DNA of 5,676 nucleotides from Gammaproteobacteria bacterium (lineage in GTDB: Bacteria; Pseudomonadota; Gammaproteobacteria; Tenderiales; Tenderiaceae): positions 1-5,676 of the forward strand of contig JAJRWO010000162.1 in the NCBI GenBank assembly GCA_024276775.1, given 5' to 3'. Positions 1 to 5,676 of this stretch are shown piece after piece. A program made the translations under genes and the position numbers. The notes under the pieces were generated by a model. The model searched no databases. It worked only from the letters and a program-made list of their open reading frames with translations, and was not told the DNA's origin. Each line of letters begins with the position of its first letter. Positions within the stretch are counted from its first letter, which is position 1.

Positions 1-807
1 GACAATAGTCAGTACCATAAATATGAACGCTTGCAGTGTGATTACTAACAAGTGAAATATCAACCAACCTAGATCTAACAACACTTGCAAGGGCAACCAG
101 AATGCAGCACCAATACCAACGGCCATTGTGCCTCCGATCAGAGCGATCAAGAGAAACACCAACTCACCCGCAAACAAGTTGCCGAATAAACGCAGGCCGA
201 GACTCAGAGGCTTGGCCAATTCTTCAATCGTTGTCATCACAATATTGACTGGCACAAAAAACTTGCCAAAGGGGTGAAATAAAAACATTTTGAGATAACC
301 ACCCAGCCCCTTGATCTTGATGTTGTAGTAAAGAATTAAAGCAAAAACAGTCAAAGACATTGCCATTGTGGTGCTCAGATCAGTTGTCGGCACAATCTTA
401 AGGTAACCAATACCAAACCAACCGGCAATGACTGGCAACAGGTCGACCGGGATCAAGTCCATCGCATTCATCAACCAAACCCAAACAAAAATCGTCAACG
501 CCAATGGCGCTATCACTGGATTATGCCCCGGAAAAGTATCTTTTACCTGCTGACTCACGAAATCAACAATAGTTTCTACGCCATTCTGAAAACCTGTTGG
601 CGTATCCGCCTGAAGGTTACGCCCCAAACGCCAGCTAACAACAACCATCAACGTAGCCAATAATAAACTAAAGAAGATAGTATCAATATGAAACGCCCAA
701 AAACCTGTCGCTAGATGCGTTACAGGATCACAATCACCGACACAGAGATTGGTTAAATGATGTTGGATATATGCGACTGTACCGCCACCTGAACTATCTG
801 CTGACAA
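1..807 (-). CDS. atpB: F1Fo ATP synthase subunit a (Fo sector), 3' end cut off by the window
   Basis: Subunit a is the integral-membrane stator of the Fo motor and forms the two proton half-channels against the c-ring. I translated 269 codons in one open frame that runs off the left edge; by comparison with the E. coli protein only the last several residues (after FMVLTIV) are missing. The N-terminal segment YIQHHLTNL is followed by several hydrophobic spans (about 36-57, 97-120, 145-163, 200-230, 236-269). Family landmarks are PVIAPLALTIFVW (97-109), PLSLGLRLFGN (200-210) with the essential arginine at R206 (E. coli R210), AGEL with E215 (E. coli E219), and IFHLLVITLQAFIF with H252 and Q259 (E. 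coli H245 and Q252). The start is TTG at 807-805: an in-frame TAG lies eight codons upstream, no ATG or GTG lies between, and the next in-frame ATG is inside the first membrane span. An unusual detail is two cysteines, C22 and C26, in the N-terminal tail. It lies 30 bases after atpI and is surely cotranscribed with it. The identification is near certain; the start is very likely. Confidence 0.97.
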   Translation of the reverse strand, partial: MSADSSGGGTVAYIQHHLTNLCVGDCDPVTHLATGFWAFHIDTIFFSLLLATLMVVVSWRLGRNLQADTPTGFQNGVETIVDFVSQQVKDTFPGHNPVIAPLALTIFVWVWLMNAMDLIPVDLLPVIAGWFGIGYLKIVPTTDLSTTMAMSLTVFALILYYNIKIKGLGGYLKMFLFHPFGKFFVPVNIVMTTIEELAKPLSLGLRLFGNLFAGELVFLLIALIGGTMAVGIGAAFWLPLQVLLDLGWLIFHLLVITLQAFIFMVLTIV

Positions 808-837
808 GTGTCTATCTCCCGTAAATTTCTAAATATT
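808..837 (-). promoter_or_regulatory. atpB translation initiation region (ribosome binding site that decides the TTG start)
   Basis: The 30-base spacer between atpI and atpB carries GGGAG at 820-816, eight bases before the TTG at 807. This is a good Shine-Dalgarno match at normal spacing. The part nearer the atpI stop is A+T-rich (AATATTTAGAAATTTA on the coding strand), which could keep the site unstructured. That reading is an inference. I see no promoter or terminator in this gap. Confidence 0.75.
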
Positions 838-1236
838 TTATTTGTGTTTGGCTGGATGAGCGCTTTTTTTCATCACTACGGCGTAAGCCAGTTGCGCACA
901 ACCAAATCCAACCACTGTTGCTAAAGGCGCCATATCCAGAACGCCAAGACTCAAGCCAAATAAGGCCAAGACCACAACAAAACGCTGAACGGCACCAATG
1001 TAAAGCACCACCATGCCACGCTTAGGATCTTCCTGAGCGATCTCGTTTGCCTTTAGCACTCCTCGTCGCAATAGCAACGAGACAGTTAAACTTATAATGC
1101 CACCAAAAAAAGCCGAGACCGCAGCCCAACCCCCTCCAACACTCCCAAACACGACTGCTGTCAGTGCAGCTATTATTATTTGCAGCCCAGTCACTCTTTT
1201 TGCGCTGGTTTGCACCTGACTTACAGCGATGTCCAC
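838..1236 (-). CDS. atpI: ATP synthase subunit I (AtpI), Fo accessory membrane protein
   Basis: This 132-residue protein is almost wholly hydrophobic, with four predicted membrane spans at about 17-35, 37-57, 75-97 and 101-122. A charged loop (RRGVLKANEIAQEDPKRG, 57-74) separates the two pairs, and the tail is basic (KKSAHPAKHK). The LYIGAVQRF stretch at the start of span 3 and the place directly before atpB are typical of proteobacterial AtpI. Known work on the family assigns AtpI a helper role in c-ring assembly, and it is usually dispensable. The start is GTG at 1236-1234, touching the TAA of the gene before it, with a weak AGG at 1248-1246 nine bases ahead. An internal GTG at codon 8 is a less likely alternative. 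Translation is probably coupled to the upstream gene. Family assignment rests on fold, size and context more than on catalytic motifs. Confidence 0.92.
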   Translation of the reverse strand: MDIAVSQVQTSAKRVTGLQIIIAALTAVVFGSVGGGWAAVSAFFGGIISLTVSLLLRRGVLKANEIAQEDPKRGMVVLYIGAVQRFVVVLALFGLSLGVLDMAPLATVVGFGCAQLAYAVVMKKSAHPAKHK

Positions 1237-1437
1237 TTACTCAAACCTGTTTAATAAATCAATGGCCCTTAGTATTCCGCCGGCAAAGCCAAGGATTCCG
1301 AACACCAGCATAAATATAGGCATTGTACCCAGCAAATAATCTAAGCCAAGCCCTAAGGCAAAACCAACAATAACCATTGCTGCCAAGTGCGTCCCCACAC
1401 CCGCTAAAACCAAACCCGGACCTTTTGTTTTTACCAT
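1237..1437 (-). CDS. atpZ: AtpZ-like small membrane protein, first gene of the ATP synthase operon
   Basis: This 66-residue protein has two predicted membrane spans, at about 9-32 and 39-57, joined by GLDYLLGTMP. The pattern of G-x-x-LD, a short loop with GT-P, then a glycine-rich second helix (LGFAGGILRAIDLLNR) is that of the AtpZ/AtpI (F0F1-ATPase subunit) family. AtpZ, together with AtpI, has been connected in alkaliphilic Bacillus with divalent-cation (Mg2+/Ca2+) supply and ATP synthase function; applying that here is inference. At 66 residues it is shorter than many family members, with almost no N-terminal extension. The start is ATG at 1437-1435. AGGGAG at 1454-1449 lies eleven bases ahead, slightly long spacing. 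The gene follows the promoter-bearing spacer, and its TAA stop abuts the atpI GTG start. Many gammaproteobacterial atp operons have only atpI at this position. The symbol is used in the family sense; confidence is good for the family and moderate for the role. Confidence 0.8.
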   Translation of the reverse strand: MVKTKGPGLVLAGVGTHLAAMVIVGFALGLGLDYLLGTMPIFMLVFGILGFAGGILRAIDLLNRFE

Positions 1438-1448
1438 CCCAGATTTCG

Positions 1449-1454
1449 CTCCCT
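1449..1454 (-). promoter_or_regulatory. Ribosome binding site of the atpZ-like gene
   Basis: AGGGAG on the coding strand is a strong anti-Shine-Dalgarno match, eleven bases before the ATG at 1437. A GGG directly before the ATG is too close to act as the site. This supports the chosen start for the small protein. Confidence 0.55.
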
Positions 1455-1467
1455 GCTACGGCGCGTG

Positions 1468-1523
1468 AGTATAGCCTGCGAGCATATCCTACTGCAAGTC
1501 TTAGAACTAAATAAAACTAAAAA
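1468..1523 (-). promoter_or_regulatory. Predicted sigma-70 promoter of the atp operon with A+T-rich upstream tract
   Basis: Within the parB-atpZ spacer the minus strand reads TATACT at 1473-1468, matching five of six bases of the -10 consensus. TTGCAG lies at 1497-1492, a modest -35 match of three of six bases, with an 18-base spacer. Transcription would begin near 1461, leaving a leader of about 24 bases that includes the ribosome binding site. Directly upstream of the -35 (about 1501-1526) 22 of 26 bases are A or T, including two copies of TTTAGTT ten bases apart. This lies where an UP element would bind the RNA polymerase alpha subunit. An atp-operon promoter in this position is known in E. 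coli, though there the upstream gene is rsmG. The call is a pattern match only. No intrinsic terminator for parB is visible in the same spacer. Confidence 0.5.
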
Positions 1524-1534
1524 TAGCACGCACG

Positions 1535-2425
1535 TTAGTATTCGGGCCTCCCTATTTGTGCCAGAATCCCATCTAATTCGTCCAAACTATTGTATTGAAC
1601 AACAATCTTTCCGTTACCTTTTGCGCTATGTTGAATTTTGACTTTGGCCGCCAGTTTGCTTGATAGCTCTTCTTCGAGCTTGCGCACATTCGGGTCCTCT
1701 ACAAGTACTTTTGCTACTGCTTTACCTGCTTCCAATTGGCGCTTAACCAGACGCTCTGTCTCGCGCACAGACAATCCTTTTGCCACCACATGACGCGCCA
1801 TATCACGCTGAACATCGCCCTGCAAGGCGAGCAGGGCGCGACCATGCCCCATTTCTAAATCACCACGCTCAACCAAGGTACAAACATCAACTTCCAATTC
1901 CAGCAGTCGCAATAAATTTGAAACCGCTGCGCGTGAACGACCCACCGCATCGGCCGCCTGCTGATGCGTCAGCTCAAATTCTTTTATCAAGCGCTGTAAA
2001 GCGCCCGCTTCTTCCATGGCGTTTAAATCTTCGCGCTGGATGTTTTCAATCAGCGCCATTGCGATGGCTGCCTGATCTGGCACATCTTTTATTACGCAAG
2101 GAATTTCTTGCAGCCCTGCCATCTGCGCGGCCCGCCAGCGACGCTCACCAGCAATAATTTCGTAGCGTTTGTCGTCGATTGGGCGAACCACTATTGGCTG
2201 CACCACCCCTTGCGCTTTGATGGAATCAGCCAGCTCCTGCAGCGTATCCGGATGCATATCAACACGCGGTTGATAAACACCACGCTGCATCAGGTCAACC
2301 GGCAATACCTTGAGCAAATCCTTATCTGACACAATATTGCCAGCATTCGCCTGAACTGATGCTGGCTTGGAGCCTGCCAGCAATTCGTTCAAACCTCGAC
2401 CTAAACCACGCTTTTTTGTAGCCAT
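1535..2425 (-). CDS. parB: Chromosome-partitioning protein ParB (Spo0J family), parS-binding CTPase clamp
   Basis: ParB loads at parS sites near the origin, spreads as a CTP-dependent clamp, and recruits ParA and SMC/MukB-type condensins. This 296-residue protein has the family's normal length and all its parts. The N-terminal ParA-contact segment KKRGLGRGLNELL is at 4-16. The ParB/Srx-like nucleotide domain spans about 38-130, with the arginine patch GERRWR (93-98) and the ENIQRE box (127-132). The helix-turn-helix QQAADAVGRSRAAVSNLLRL is at 155-174, followed by the MGHGRALL helix (192-199). A charged linker and a C-terminal dimerisation domain (about 240-296) complete it. I chose the ATG at 2425: it gives the conserved MATKKRGLGRGL start, and AGAGA lies about nine bases upstream. 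The same frame stays open to 2569, but that extension overlaps the parA end and has no family similarity. It starts 25 bases after the parA stop and is the last gene of that unit. Confidence 0.97.
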   Translation of the reverse strand: MATKKRGLGRGLNELLAGSKPASVQANAGNIVSDKDLLKVLPVDLMQRGVYQPRVDMHPDTLQELADSIKAQGVVQPIVVRPIDDKRYEIIAGERRWRAAQMAGLQEIPCVIKDVPDQAAIAMALIENIQREDLNAMEEAGALQRLIKEFELTHQQAADAVGRSRAAVSNLLRLLELEVDVCTLVERGDLEMGHGRALLALQGDVQRDMARHVVAKGLSVRETERLVKRQLEAGKAVAKVLVEDPNVRKLEEELSSKLAAKVKIQHSAKGNGKIVVQYNSLDELDGILAQIGRPEY

Positions 2426-2450
2426 CTTTTTAATTCTCTGAATTTGATCG

Positions 2451-3242
2451 TTAAGTCGCAGCGTTTGCCAATTGCTCTTTCTGCTCTTTACGGATGATTT
2501 CACCCGCCAGAGCCAAGTAGGCCAAGCTGCCGGCACAAGCCTTGTCATAAAACATGACAGGCAAGCCATGACTAGGTGCCTCTGCCAAGCGAATATTACG
2601 GGGAATTACGGTTCGATAAACCTTGTCGGCAAAATGATGTGTTAATTGCTCGGAAACATCATTGGCCAAATTGTTGCGCGCATCATACATCGTTCGCAGC
2701 AAACCTTCGATTTGCAATGCCGGGTTACTCGCCACTCGTATCTGTTCAACGGTTTCAAGCAGGGCTGTCAAACCTTCCAGCGCATAGTATTCACACTGCA
2801 TCGGGATGAGCACCGACTGCGCTGCCACCAGGGCGTTCACCGTCAACATATTCAACGATGGCGGGCAATCAATTAAAATATAATCATAATTCTGACGAAT
2901 TTCTGCCAGCGCACACCGCAGCCGTTCCTCACGGCTTGGCATGGTCATCAAACCCACTTCCGCTGCAGTCACATCTGCATTAGAGGGAATTAGATCATAT
3001 CCCGCTTGCTCAGCGCCAACAATGACATCTTGCACCTGCATTTCACCCAACAATACCTCACAGCAACTGGCCTCAATTTTTGCCTTATCAACGCCGCTGC
3101 CCATGGTGGCATTGCCTTGCGGGTCTAGATCAATCAACATCACCCGCCGCTTGGTCGCTGCCAGCGATGCCGCCAAATTGATACTGGTGGTGGTCTTACC
3201 AACACCCCCTTTCTGGTTAGTGACCGCAATAATTTTTGCCAT
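2451..3242 (-). CDS. parA: Chromosome-partitioning ATPase ParA (Soj family)
   Basis: ParA is a deviant Walker ATPase that binds nucleoid DNA as an ATP dimer and is released by ParB, which moves and positions the origin regions. The 263-residue protein shows the deviant P-loop KGGVGKTTT at 11-19, with signature lysine K11 and P-loop K16. It also has switch I/Walker A' DLDPQGN at 38-44 (D40) and Walker B ILIDCPPSL at 122-130 (D125). The PMQCEYYALEGL stretch (147-158) and TVIPRNIRLAEAPSHG (211-226) are characteristic of chromosomal Soj/ParA. There is no N-terminal DNA-binding extension, so it is the short chromosomal type rather than a P1 or F plasmid type. The start is ATG at 3242-3240; the AAGG before it is only three bases away, so the ribosome binding site is mediocre. 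It lies 22 bases after rsmG and 25 before parB. Confidence 0.98.
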   Translation of the reverse strand: MAKIIAVTNQKGGVGKTTTSINLAASLAATKRRVMLIDLDPQGNATMGSGVDKAKIEASCCEVLLGEMQVQDVIVGAEQAGYDLIPSNADVTAAEVGLMTMPSREERLRCALAEIRQNYDYILIDCPPSLNMLTVNALVAAQSVLIPMQCEYYALEGLTALLETVEQIRVASNPALQIEGLLRTMYDARNNLANDVSEQLTHHFADKVYRTVIPRNIRLAEAPSHGLPVMFYDKACAGSLAYLALAGEIIRKEQKEQLANAAT

Positions 3243-3264
3243 GAGCCTTATATTTCCGCTTCAA

Positions 3265-3894
3265 TTAATCTTCAGTCCGCGCCACTATGGCAAGGTGCCG
3301 CTCAGCCCTCAAAAAGGGCACGTTCAGGGGGTGCACTGCATCCAGGCGATAACGATCCGGCAGTTCAGCCAACTCGCGTTCAGGATAAACACCCTTCAAT
3401 GCCAGAAACCGTCCATCAAGCGCGACCAAATGACCCGCCACTGCCAGCATATCGGCGATAGTGGCAAAAGCGCGTGAAATCACGCTATTAAAATATTCCT
3501 CTGGACGATACGCCTCGGCCCGCGAATCCACTACGGTCACATTTTCCAAGCCAAGCTCAATCACCGCCTGACTCCGAAATCTGGCCTTTTTGCTATTACA
3601 GTCCAGCAAAGTAAAATGGTACTGCGGACAAACTATTGCCAAGGGAATTCCAGGTAGACCAGCGCCACTGCCAACATCAATAACCCTAGAGCCACTAATG
3701 TAAGGCAACACAACCAGACTGTCGAGCAGATGCCGCACCACCAGATTATCGCTTTCTTTACGCGAAATCAGATTATAAACCTTGTTCCACTTTTGCAGCA
3801 GCCGCAGGTAATCGAGCAATTGCAGCTGCGCGGCCGTTGTCAAATCCAGCGCTAGTTGAGCCAGCCCTTCGATCAACACATCTTTATCCCTCAT
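3265..3894 (-). CDS. rsmG: 16S rRNA (guanine-527-N7)-methyltransferase RsmG (GidB)
   Basis: RsmG uses S-adenosylmethionine to methylate N7 of G527 in 16S rRNA of the small subunit; loss in other bacteria gives low-level streptomycin resistance. The 209-residue protein matches the family length. It has the KWNKVYNL segment (35-42), VRHLLDS (53-59), the SAM-binding motif I VIDVGSGAGLPGIPLAIV (71-88), motif II LLDCNSKKARF (96-106), VISRAFA (138-144), the ALKG turn (165-168) and the terminal RHLAIV strand (199-204). I chose ATG at 3894-3892, four bases after the mnmG stop, with CAGG about nine bases ahead. A TTG at 3897-3895 directly before it would add one residue and cannot be excluded. R107, in the RFRSQ stretch, stands where E. 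coli and many relatives have leucine (RFLRQ). The close spacing to mnmG suggests translational coupling. Confidence 0.97.
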   Translation of the reverse strand: MRDKDVLIEGLAQLALDLTTAAQLQLLDYLRLLQKWNKVYNLISRKESDNLVVRHLLDSLVVLPYISGSRVIDVGSGAGLPGIPLAIVCPQYHFTLLDCNSKKARFRSQAVIELGLENVTVVDSRAEAYRPEEYFNSVISRAFATIADMLAVAGHLVALDGRFLALKGVYPERELAELPDRYRLDAVHPLNVPFLRAERHLAIVARTED

Positions 3895-3898
3895 CAAG

Positions 3899-5676
3899 TC
3901 AGGCCTGCTTCCGTGACTTGCCGCTGCGCTTTTTCAAATAAACCAGCAGTAACGAAATCGCTGCTGGCGTCACCCCTGGAATACGCGCCGCCTGACCAAT
4001 AGTGACGGTACGTTGATGCACCAGCTTTTGCTTGGCCTCATTCGACAAACCAGATACTGTCTCGAAATCAAAATCATCAGGCAAAATAGCTTCTTCATAT
4101 TGACGCTGACGCTCTATTTCATCACGTTGCCTATCTATATAGCCGGAATATTTGGCTTGAATCTCTACTTGCTCGGCCACCTTGGGGTCTTGCGCCCCAG
4201 GGCCAATATTCGCCAGTGACATCAGTGAATCATAATCAACCTGAGGTCGGCGCAAGGCATCTGTTGCCCGCACTTCTTTGCTCAACTTGCTTCCCAACAC
4301 ATATTCAGCGGCGGCGACGTTATCATCACTCGGACGCAGCCATCTACCGCTTAATCGCTGCTGCTCGCACACAATTGCATCACGTTTAATGCAAAAGGCA
4401 TCCCAACGCTCATCATTAACCAGGCCTAATTCGCGCCCCTTTTCCGTCAAGCGCAGGTAGGCATTATCTTCACGCAACAACAGGCGATACTCAGCCCGAG
4501 AGGTAAACATGCGATAGGGTTCCTGGGTACCACAGGTAATCAAGTCATCAATTAACACGCCAATATAGGCCTCATCCCGGCGCGGGCACCAAGGCTCTTT
4601 TTCTTGTACCTGCAGGGCCGCATTCAAACCCGCCATCAAACCTTGCGCCGCCGCCTCTTCGTAACCGGTGGTGCCATTGATCTGACCAGCAAAAAACAAA
4701 CCACCCATGTGCTTGGTTTCAAGACTGGATTTCAGCTCACGCGGATCGAAATAATCATATTCAATGGCATAGCCGGGGCGAGTGATAAAGGCATTTTCAA
4801 ACCCCTTAATCGAACGCACCAGTGCAATCTGAATATCGTAAGGCAAGGAGGTAGAAATACCATTGGGGTACACCTCATGGGTCGTCAAACCTTCAGGTTC
4901 AATAAAGAGCTGATGCGAAGGTTTGTCGCTAAAACGCACAATTTTGTCTTCAATTGAAGGGCAGTAGCGCGGACCTATCCCTTTTATCACCCCCGCATAC
5001 ATCGGCGACCGGCCCATGCCAGCACGGATAATTTCATGCGTTTTTTCATTGGTGTGGGCAATAAAACAACTGATTTGACGGGGGTGATCTTGCGACTGGC
5101 CAAGAAAGGAAAAGCTCGGCACCGGATTATCCCCAGGTTGCTCTTCCAGCCGAGAAAATTCAATCGAACGACCATCAATCCGTGGCGGGGTACCTGTTTT
5201 GAGCCGATCAACACTAAATGGCAATTCACGCAGACGCCGGGAGAGGACATTGGCAGGTGGATCACCGGCACGGCCACCTTGGAAATTTTCCAGACCAATA
5301 TGGATGCGACCACCGAGAAATGTGCCCACCGTCAACACCACTGTTCTGGCACGAAACCTCAACCCCATCTGCGTTACCACACCCACAACACGGTCATTTT
5401 CAACAATCAGATCATCTACAGACTGCTGAAACAGCTGCAAGTTAGGCTGATTTTCCAGAGCCTCGCGCACGGCGGCCTTGTACAGCACCCGGTCAGCCTG
5501 GGCGCGGGTCGCCCTTACCGCTGGGCCTTTACGGGCATTGAGAATGCGAAACTGAATCCCGCCCCGGTCAGCCGCTCGCGCCATAACGCCACCCAAAGCA
5601 TCCACTTCTTTAACCAAATGACCTTTACCGATTCCACCAATGGCGGGGTTGCAGCTCATCTGCCCCAAGGTTTCAA
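3899..5676 (-). CDS. mnmG: tRNA uridine-5-carboxymethylaminomethyl(34) synthesis enzyme MnmG (GidA), 5' end cut off
   Basis: MnmG, an FAD- and NADH-using enzyme, works in a complex with MnmE and a methylene-folate donor to modify U34 of tRNAs reading NNA/NNG codons. The visible part is 591 residues in one open frame entering from the right edge with ETLGQMSCN. About 39 residues are missing by comparison with E. coli, including the N-terminal GxGxxG FAD-binding loop. Visible landmarks are SCNPAIGGIGKGHLVKE with the first conserved cysteine (5651-5653), RILNARKGPAVRATRAQADR, the RLKTGTPPRID segment, PRYCPSIEDK with the second conserved cysteine (4961-4963), the FAD-contacting FAGQINGTTGYEEAAAQG (4640-4693), EPYRMFTSRAEYRLLLREDNA, and the C-terminal helical MnmE/tRNA-binding region ending GVTPAAISLLLVYLKK. 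The real start is outside the window. It is the first visible gene of the mnmG-rsmG-parA-parB unit, and its stop is four bases before the rsmG ATG. Nothing in the visible part looks damaged. Confidence 0.98.
   Translation of the reverse strand, partial: ETLGQMSCNPAIGGIGKGHLVKEVDALGGVMARAADRGGIQFRILNARKGPAVRATRAQADRVLYKAAVREALENQPNLQLFQQSVDDLIVENDRVVGVVTQMGLRFRARTVVLTVGTFLGGRIHIGLENFQGGRAGDPPANVLSRRLRELPFSVDRLKTGTPPRIDGRSIEFSRLEEQPGDNPVPSFSFLGQSQDHPRQISCFIAHTNEKTHEIIRAGMGRSPMYAGVIKGIGPRYCPSIEDKIVRFSDKPSHQLFIEPEGLTTHEVYPNGISTSLPYDIQIALVRSIKGFENAFITRPGYAIEYDYFDPRELKSSLETKHMGGLFFAGQINGTTGYEEAAAQGLMAGLNAALQVQEKEPWCPRRDEAYIGVLIDDLITCGTQEPYRMFTSRAEYRLLLREDNAYLRLTEKGRELGLVNDERWDAFCIKRDAIVCEQQRLSGRWLRPSDDNVAAAEYVLGSKLSKEVRATDALRRPQVDYDSLMSLANIGPGAQDPKVAEQVEIQAKYSGYIDRQRDEIERQRQYEEAILPDDFDFETVSGLSNEAKQKLVHQRTVTIGQAARIPGVTPAAISLLLVYLKKRSGKSRKQA

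Noticed and set aside
1162..1187. TGCAGC direct repeat around an ATT triplet run within atpI
   Set aside because: It encodes the hydrophobic start of span 1 (LQIIIAA); the repeats are short and explained by codon use.
2426..2569. A 48-codon N-terminal extension of ParB from an ATG at 2569
   Set aside because: It overlaps the coding end of parA in another frame, resembles no ParB N-terminus, and the ATG at 2425 gives the conserved family start.
2941..3477. A 178-codon open frame on the plus strand opposite parA and rsmG
   Set aside because: It is antisense to two well-supported conserved genes, spans their junction, shows no recognisable protein family, and lacks a convincing ribosome binding site.
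3783..3798. TGTTCCAC resembling half of a parS site
   Set aside because: The other half (TTTTGCAG) matches the palindrome at only about one of eight bases, and the sequence is explained by the conserved KWNK codons of RsmG.
5127..5135. TTATCCCCA, one mismatch from a DnaA box
   Set aside because: It is a single isolated copy within conserved mnmG codons (GDNP) with no cluster or A+T-rich unwinding region, so it is not an origin signature.
4987..5313. A 108-codon minus-strand frame inside mnmG
   Set aside because: It is a different frame of strongly conserved MnmG coding sequence and its protein has no recognisable character.
1..5676. Possible novel defence, mobile or biosynthetic system
   Set aside because: All seven genes belong to known conserved housekeeping families in a familiar order, coding fills almost the whole window, and there are no transposase, integrase, repeat-array or compositional signs of transfer.

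Overview
The window is a stretch of bacterial chromosome, about half G+C, in which every gene lies on the minus strand. Read in the direction of transcription (right to left) the order is mnmG (5' end cut off), rsmG, parA, parB, atpZ-like, atpI, atpB (3' end cut off). This is the classical replication-origin neighbourhood (old names gidA-gidB-soj-spo0J) running into the F1Fo ATP synthase operon. The order and the protein sequences point to a gammaproteobacterium, loosely of the Pseudomonas/Cellvibrio kind: the ParA and MnmG wording, the YIQHHLTNL start of subunit a, and parAB sitting between rsmG and the atp genes. Genus or family cannot be fixed from this alone.

Right part (about 5676 to 1535): mnmG makes the wobble-uridine modification of several tRNAs. 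rsmG methylates 16S rRNA. ParA and ParB form the chromosome-segregation and origin-positioning pair. Spacers are only 4, 22 and 25 bases, with no hairpin terminator between them, so these four genes look like one transcription unit.

Middle (1534 to 1438): a 97-base spacer, the longest non-coding stretch in the window, holds a plausible sigma-70 promoter with an A+T-rich upstream tract, followed by a ribosome binding site. I see no intrinsic terminator here, so the atp genes may be read both from this promoter and by read-through from parB.

Left part (1437 to 1): the start of the ATP synthase operon. Two small membrane proteins, an AtpZ-like 66-residue protein and AtpI, precede the Fo subunit a gene. 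The atpZ-like stop codon directly abuts the GTG start of atpI, and atpB starts with TTG. Both AtpZ and AtpI families are linked to assembly or function of the ATP synthase rotor, or to Mg2+/Ca2+ supply.

I find no mobile element, CRISPR array, RNA gene, riboswitch or foreign-looking island. This is mostly a conserved housekeeping region. The points worth a second look are in the atp leader: the paired AtpZ/AtpI genes, the TAA-GTG junction, the run of weak start codons, the promoter, and a CxxxC motif near the N-terminus of subunit a.
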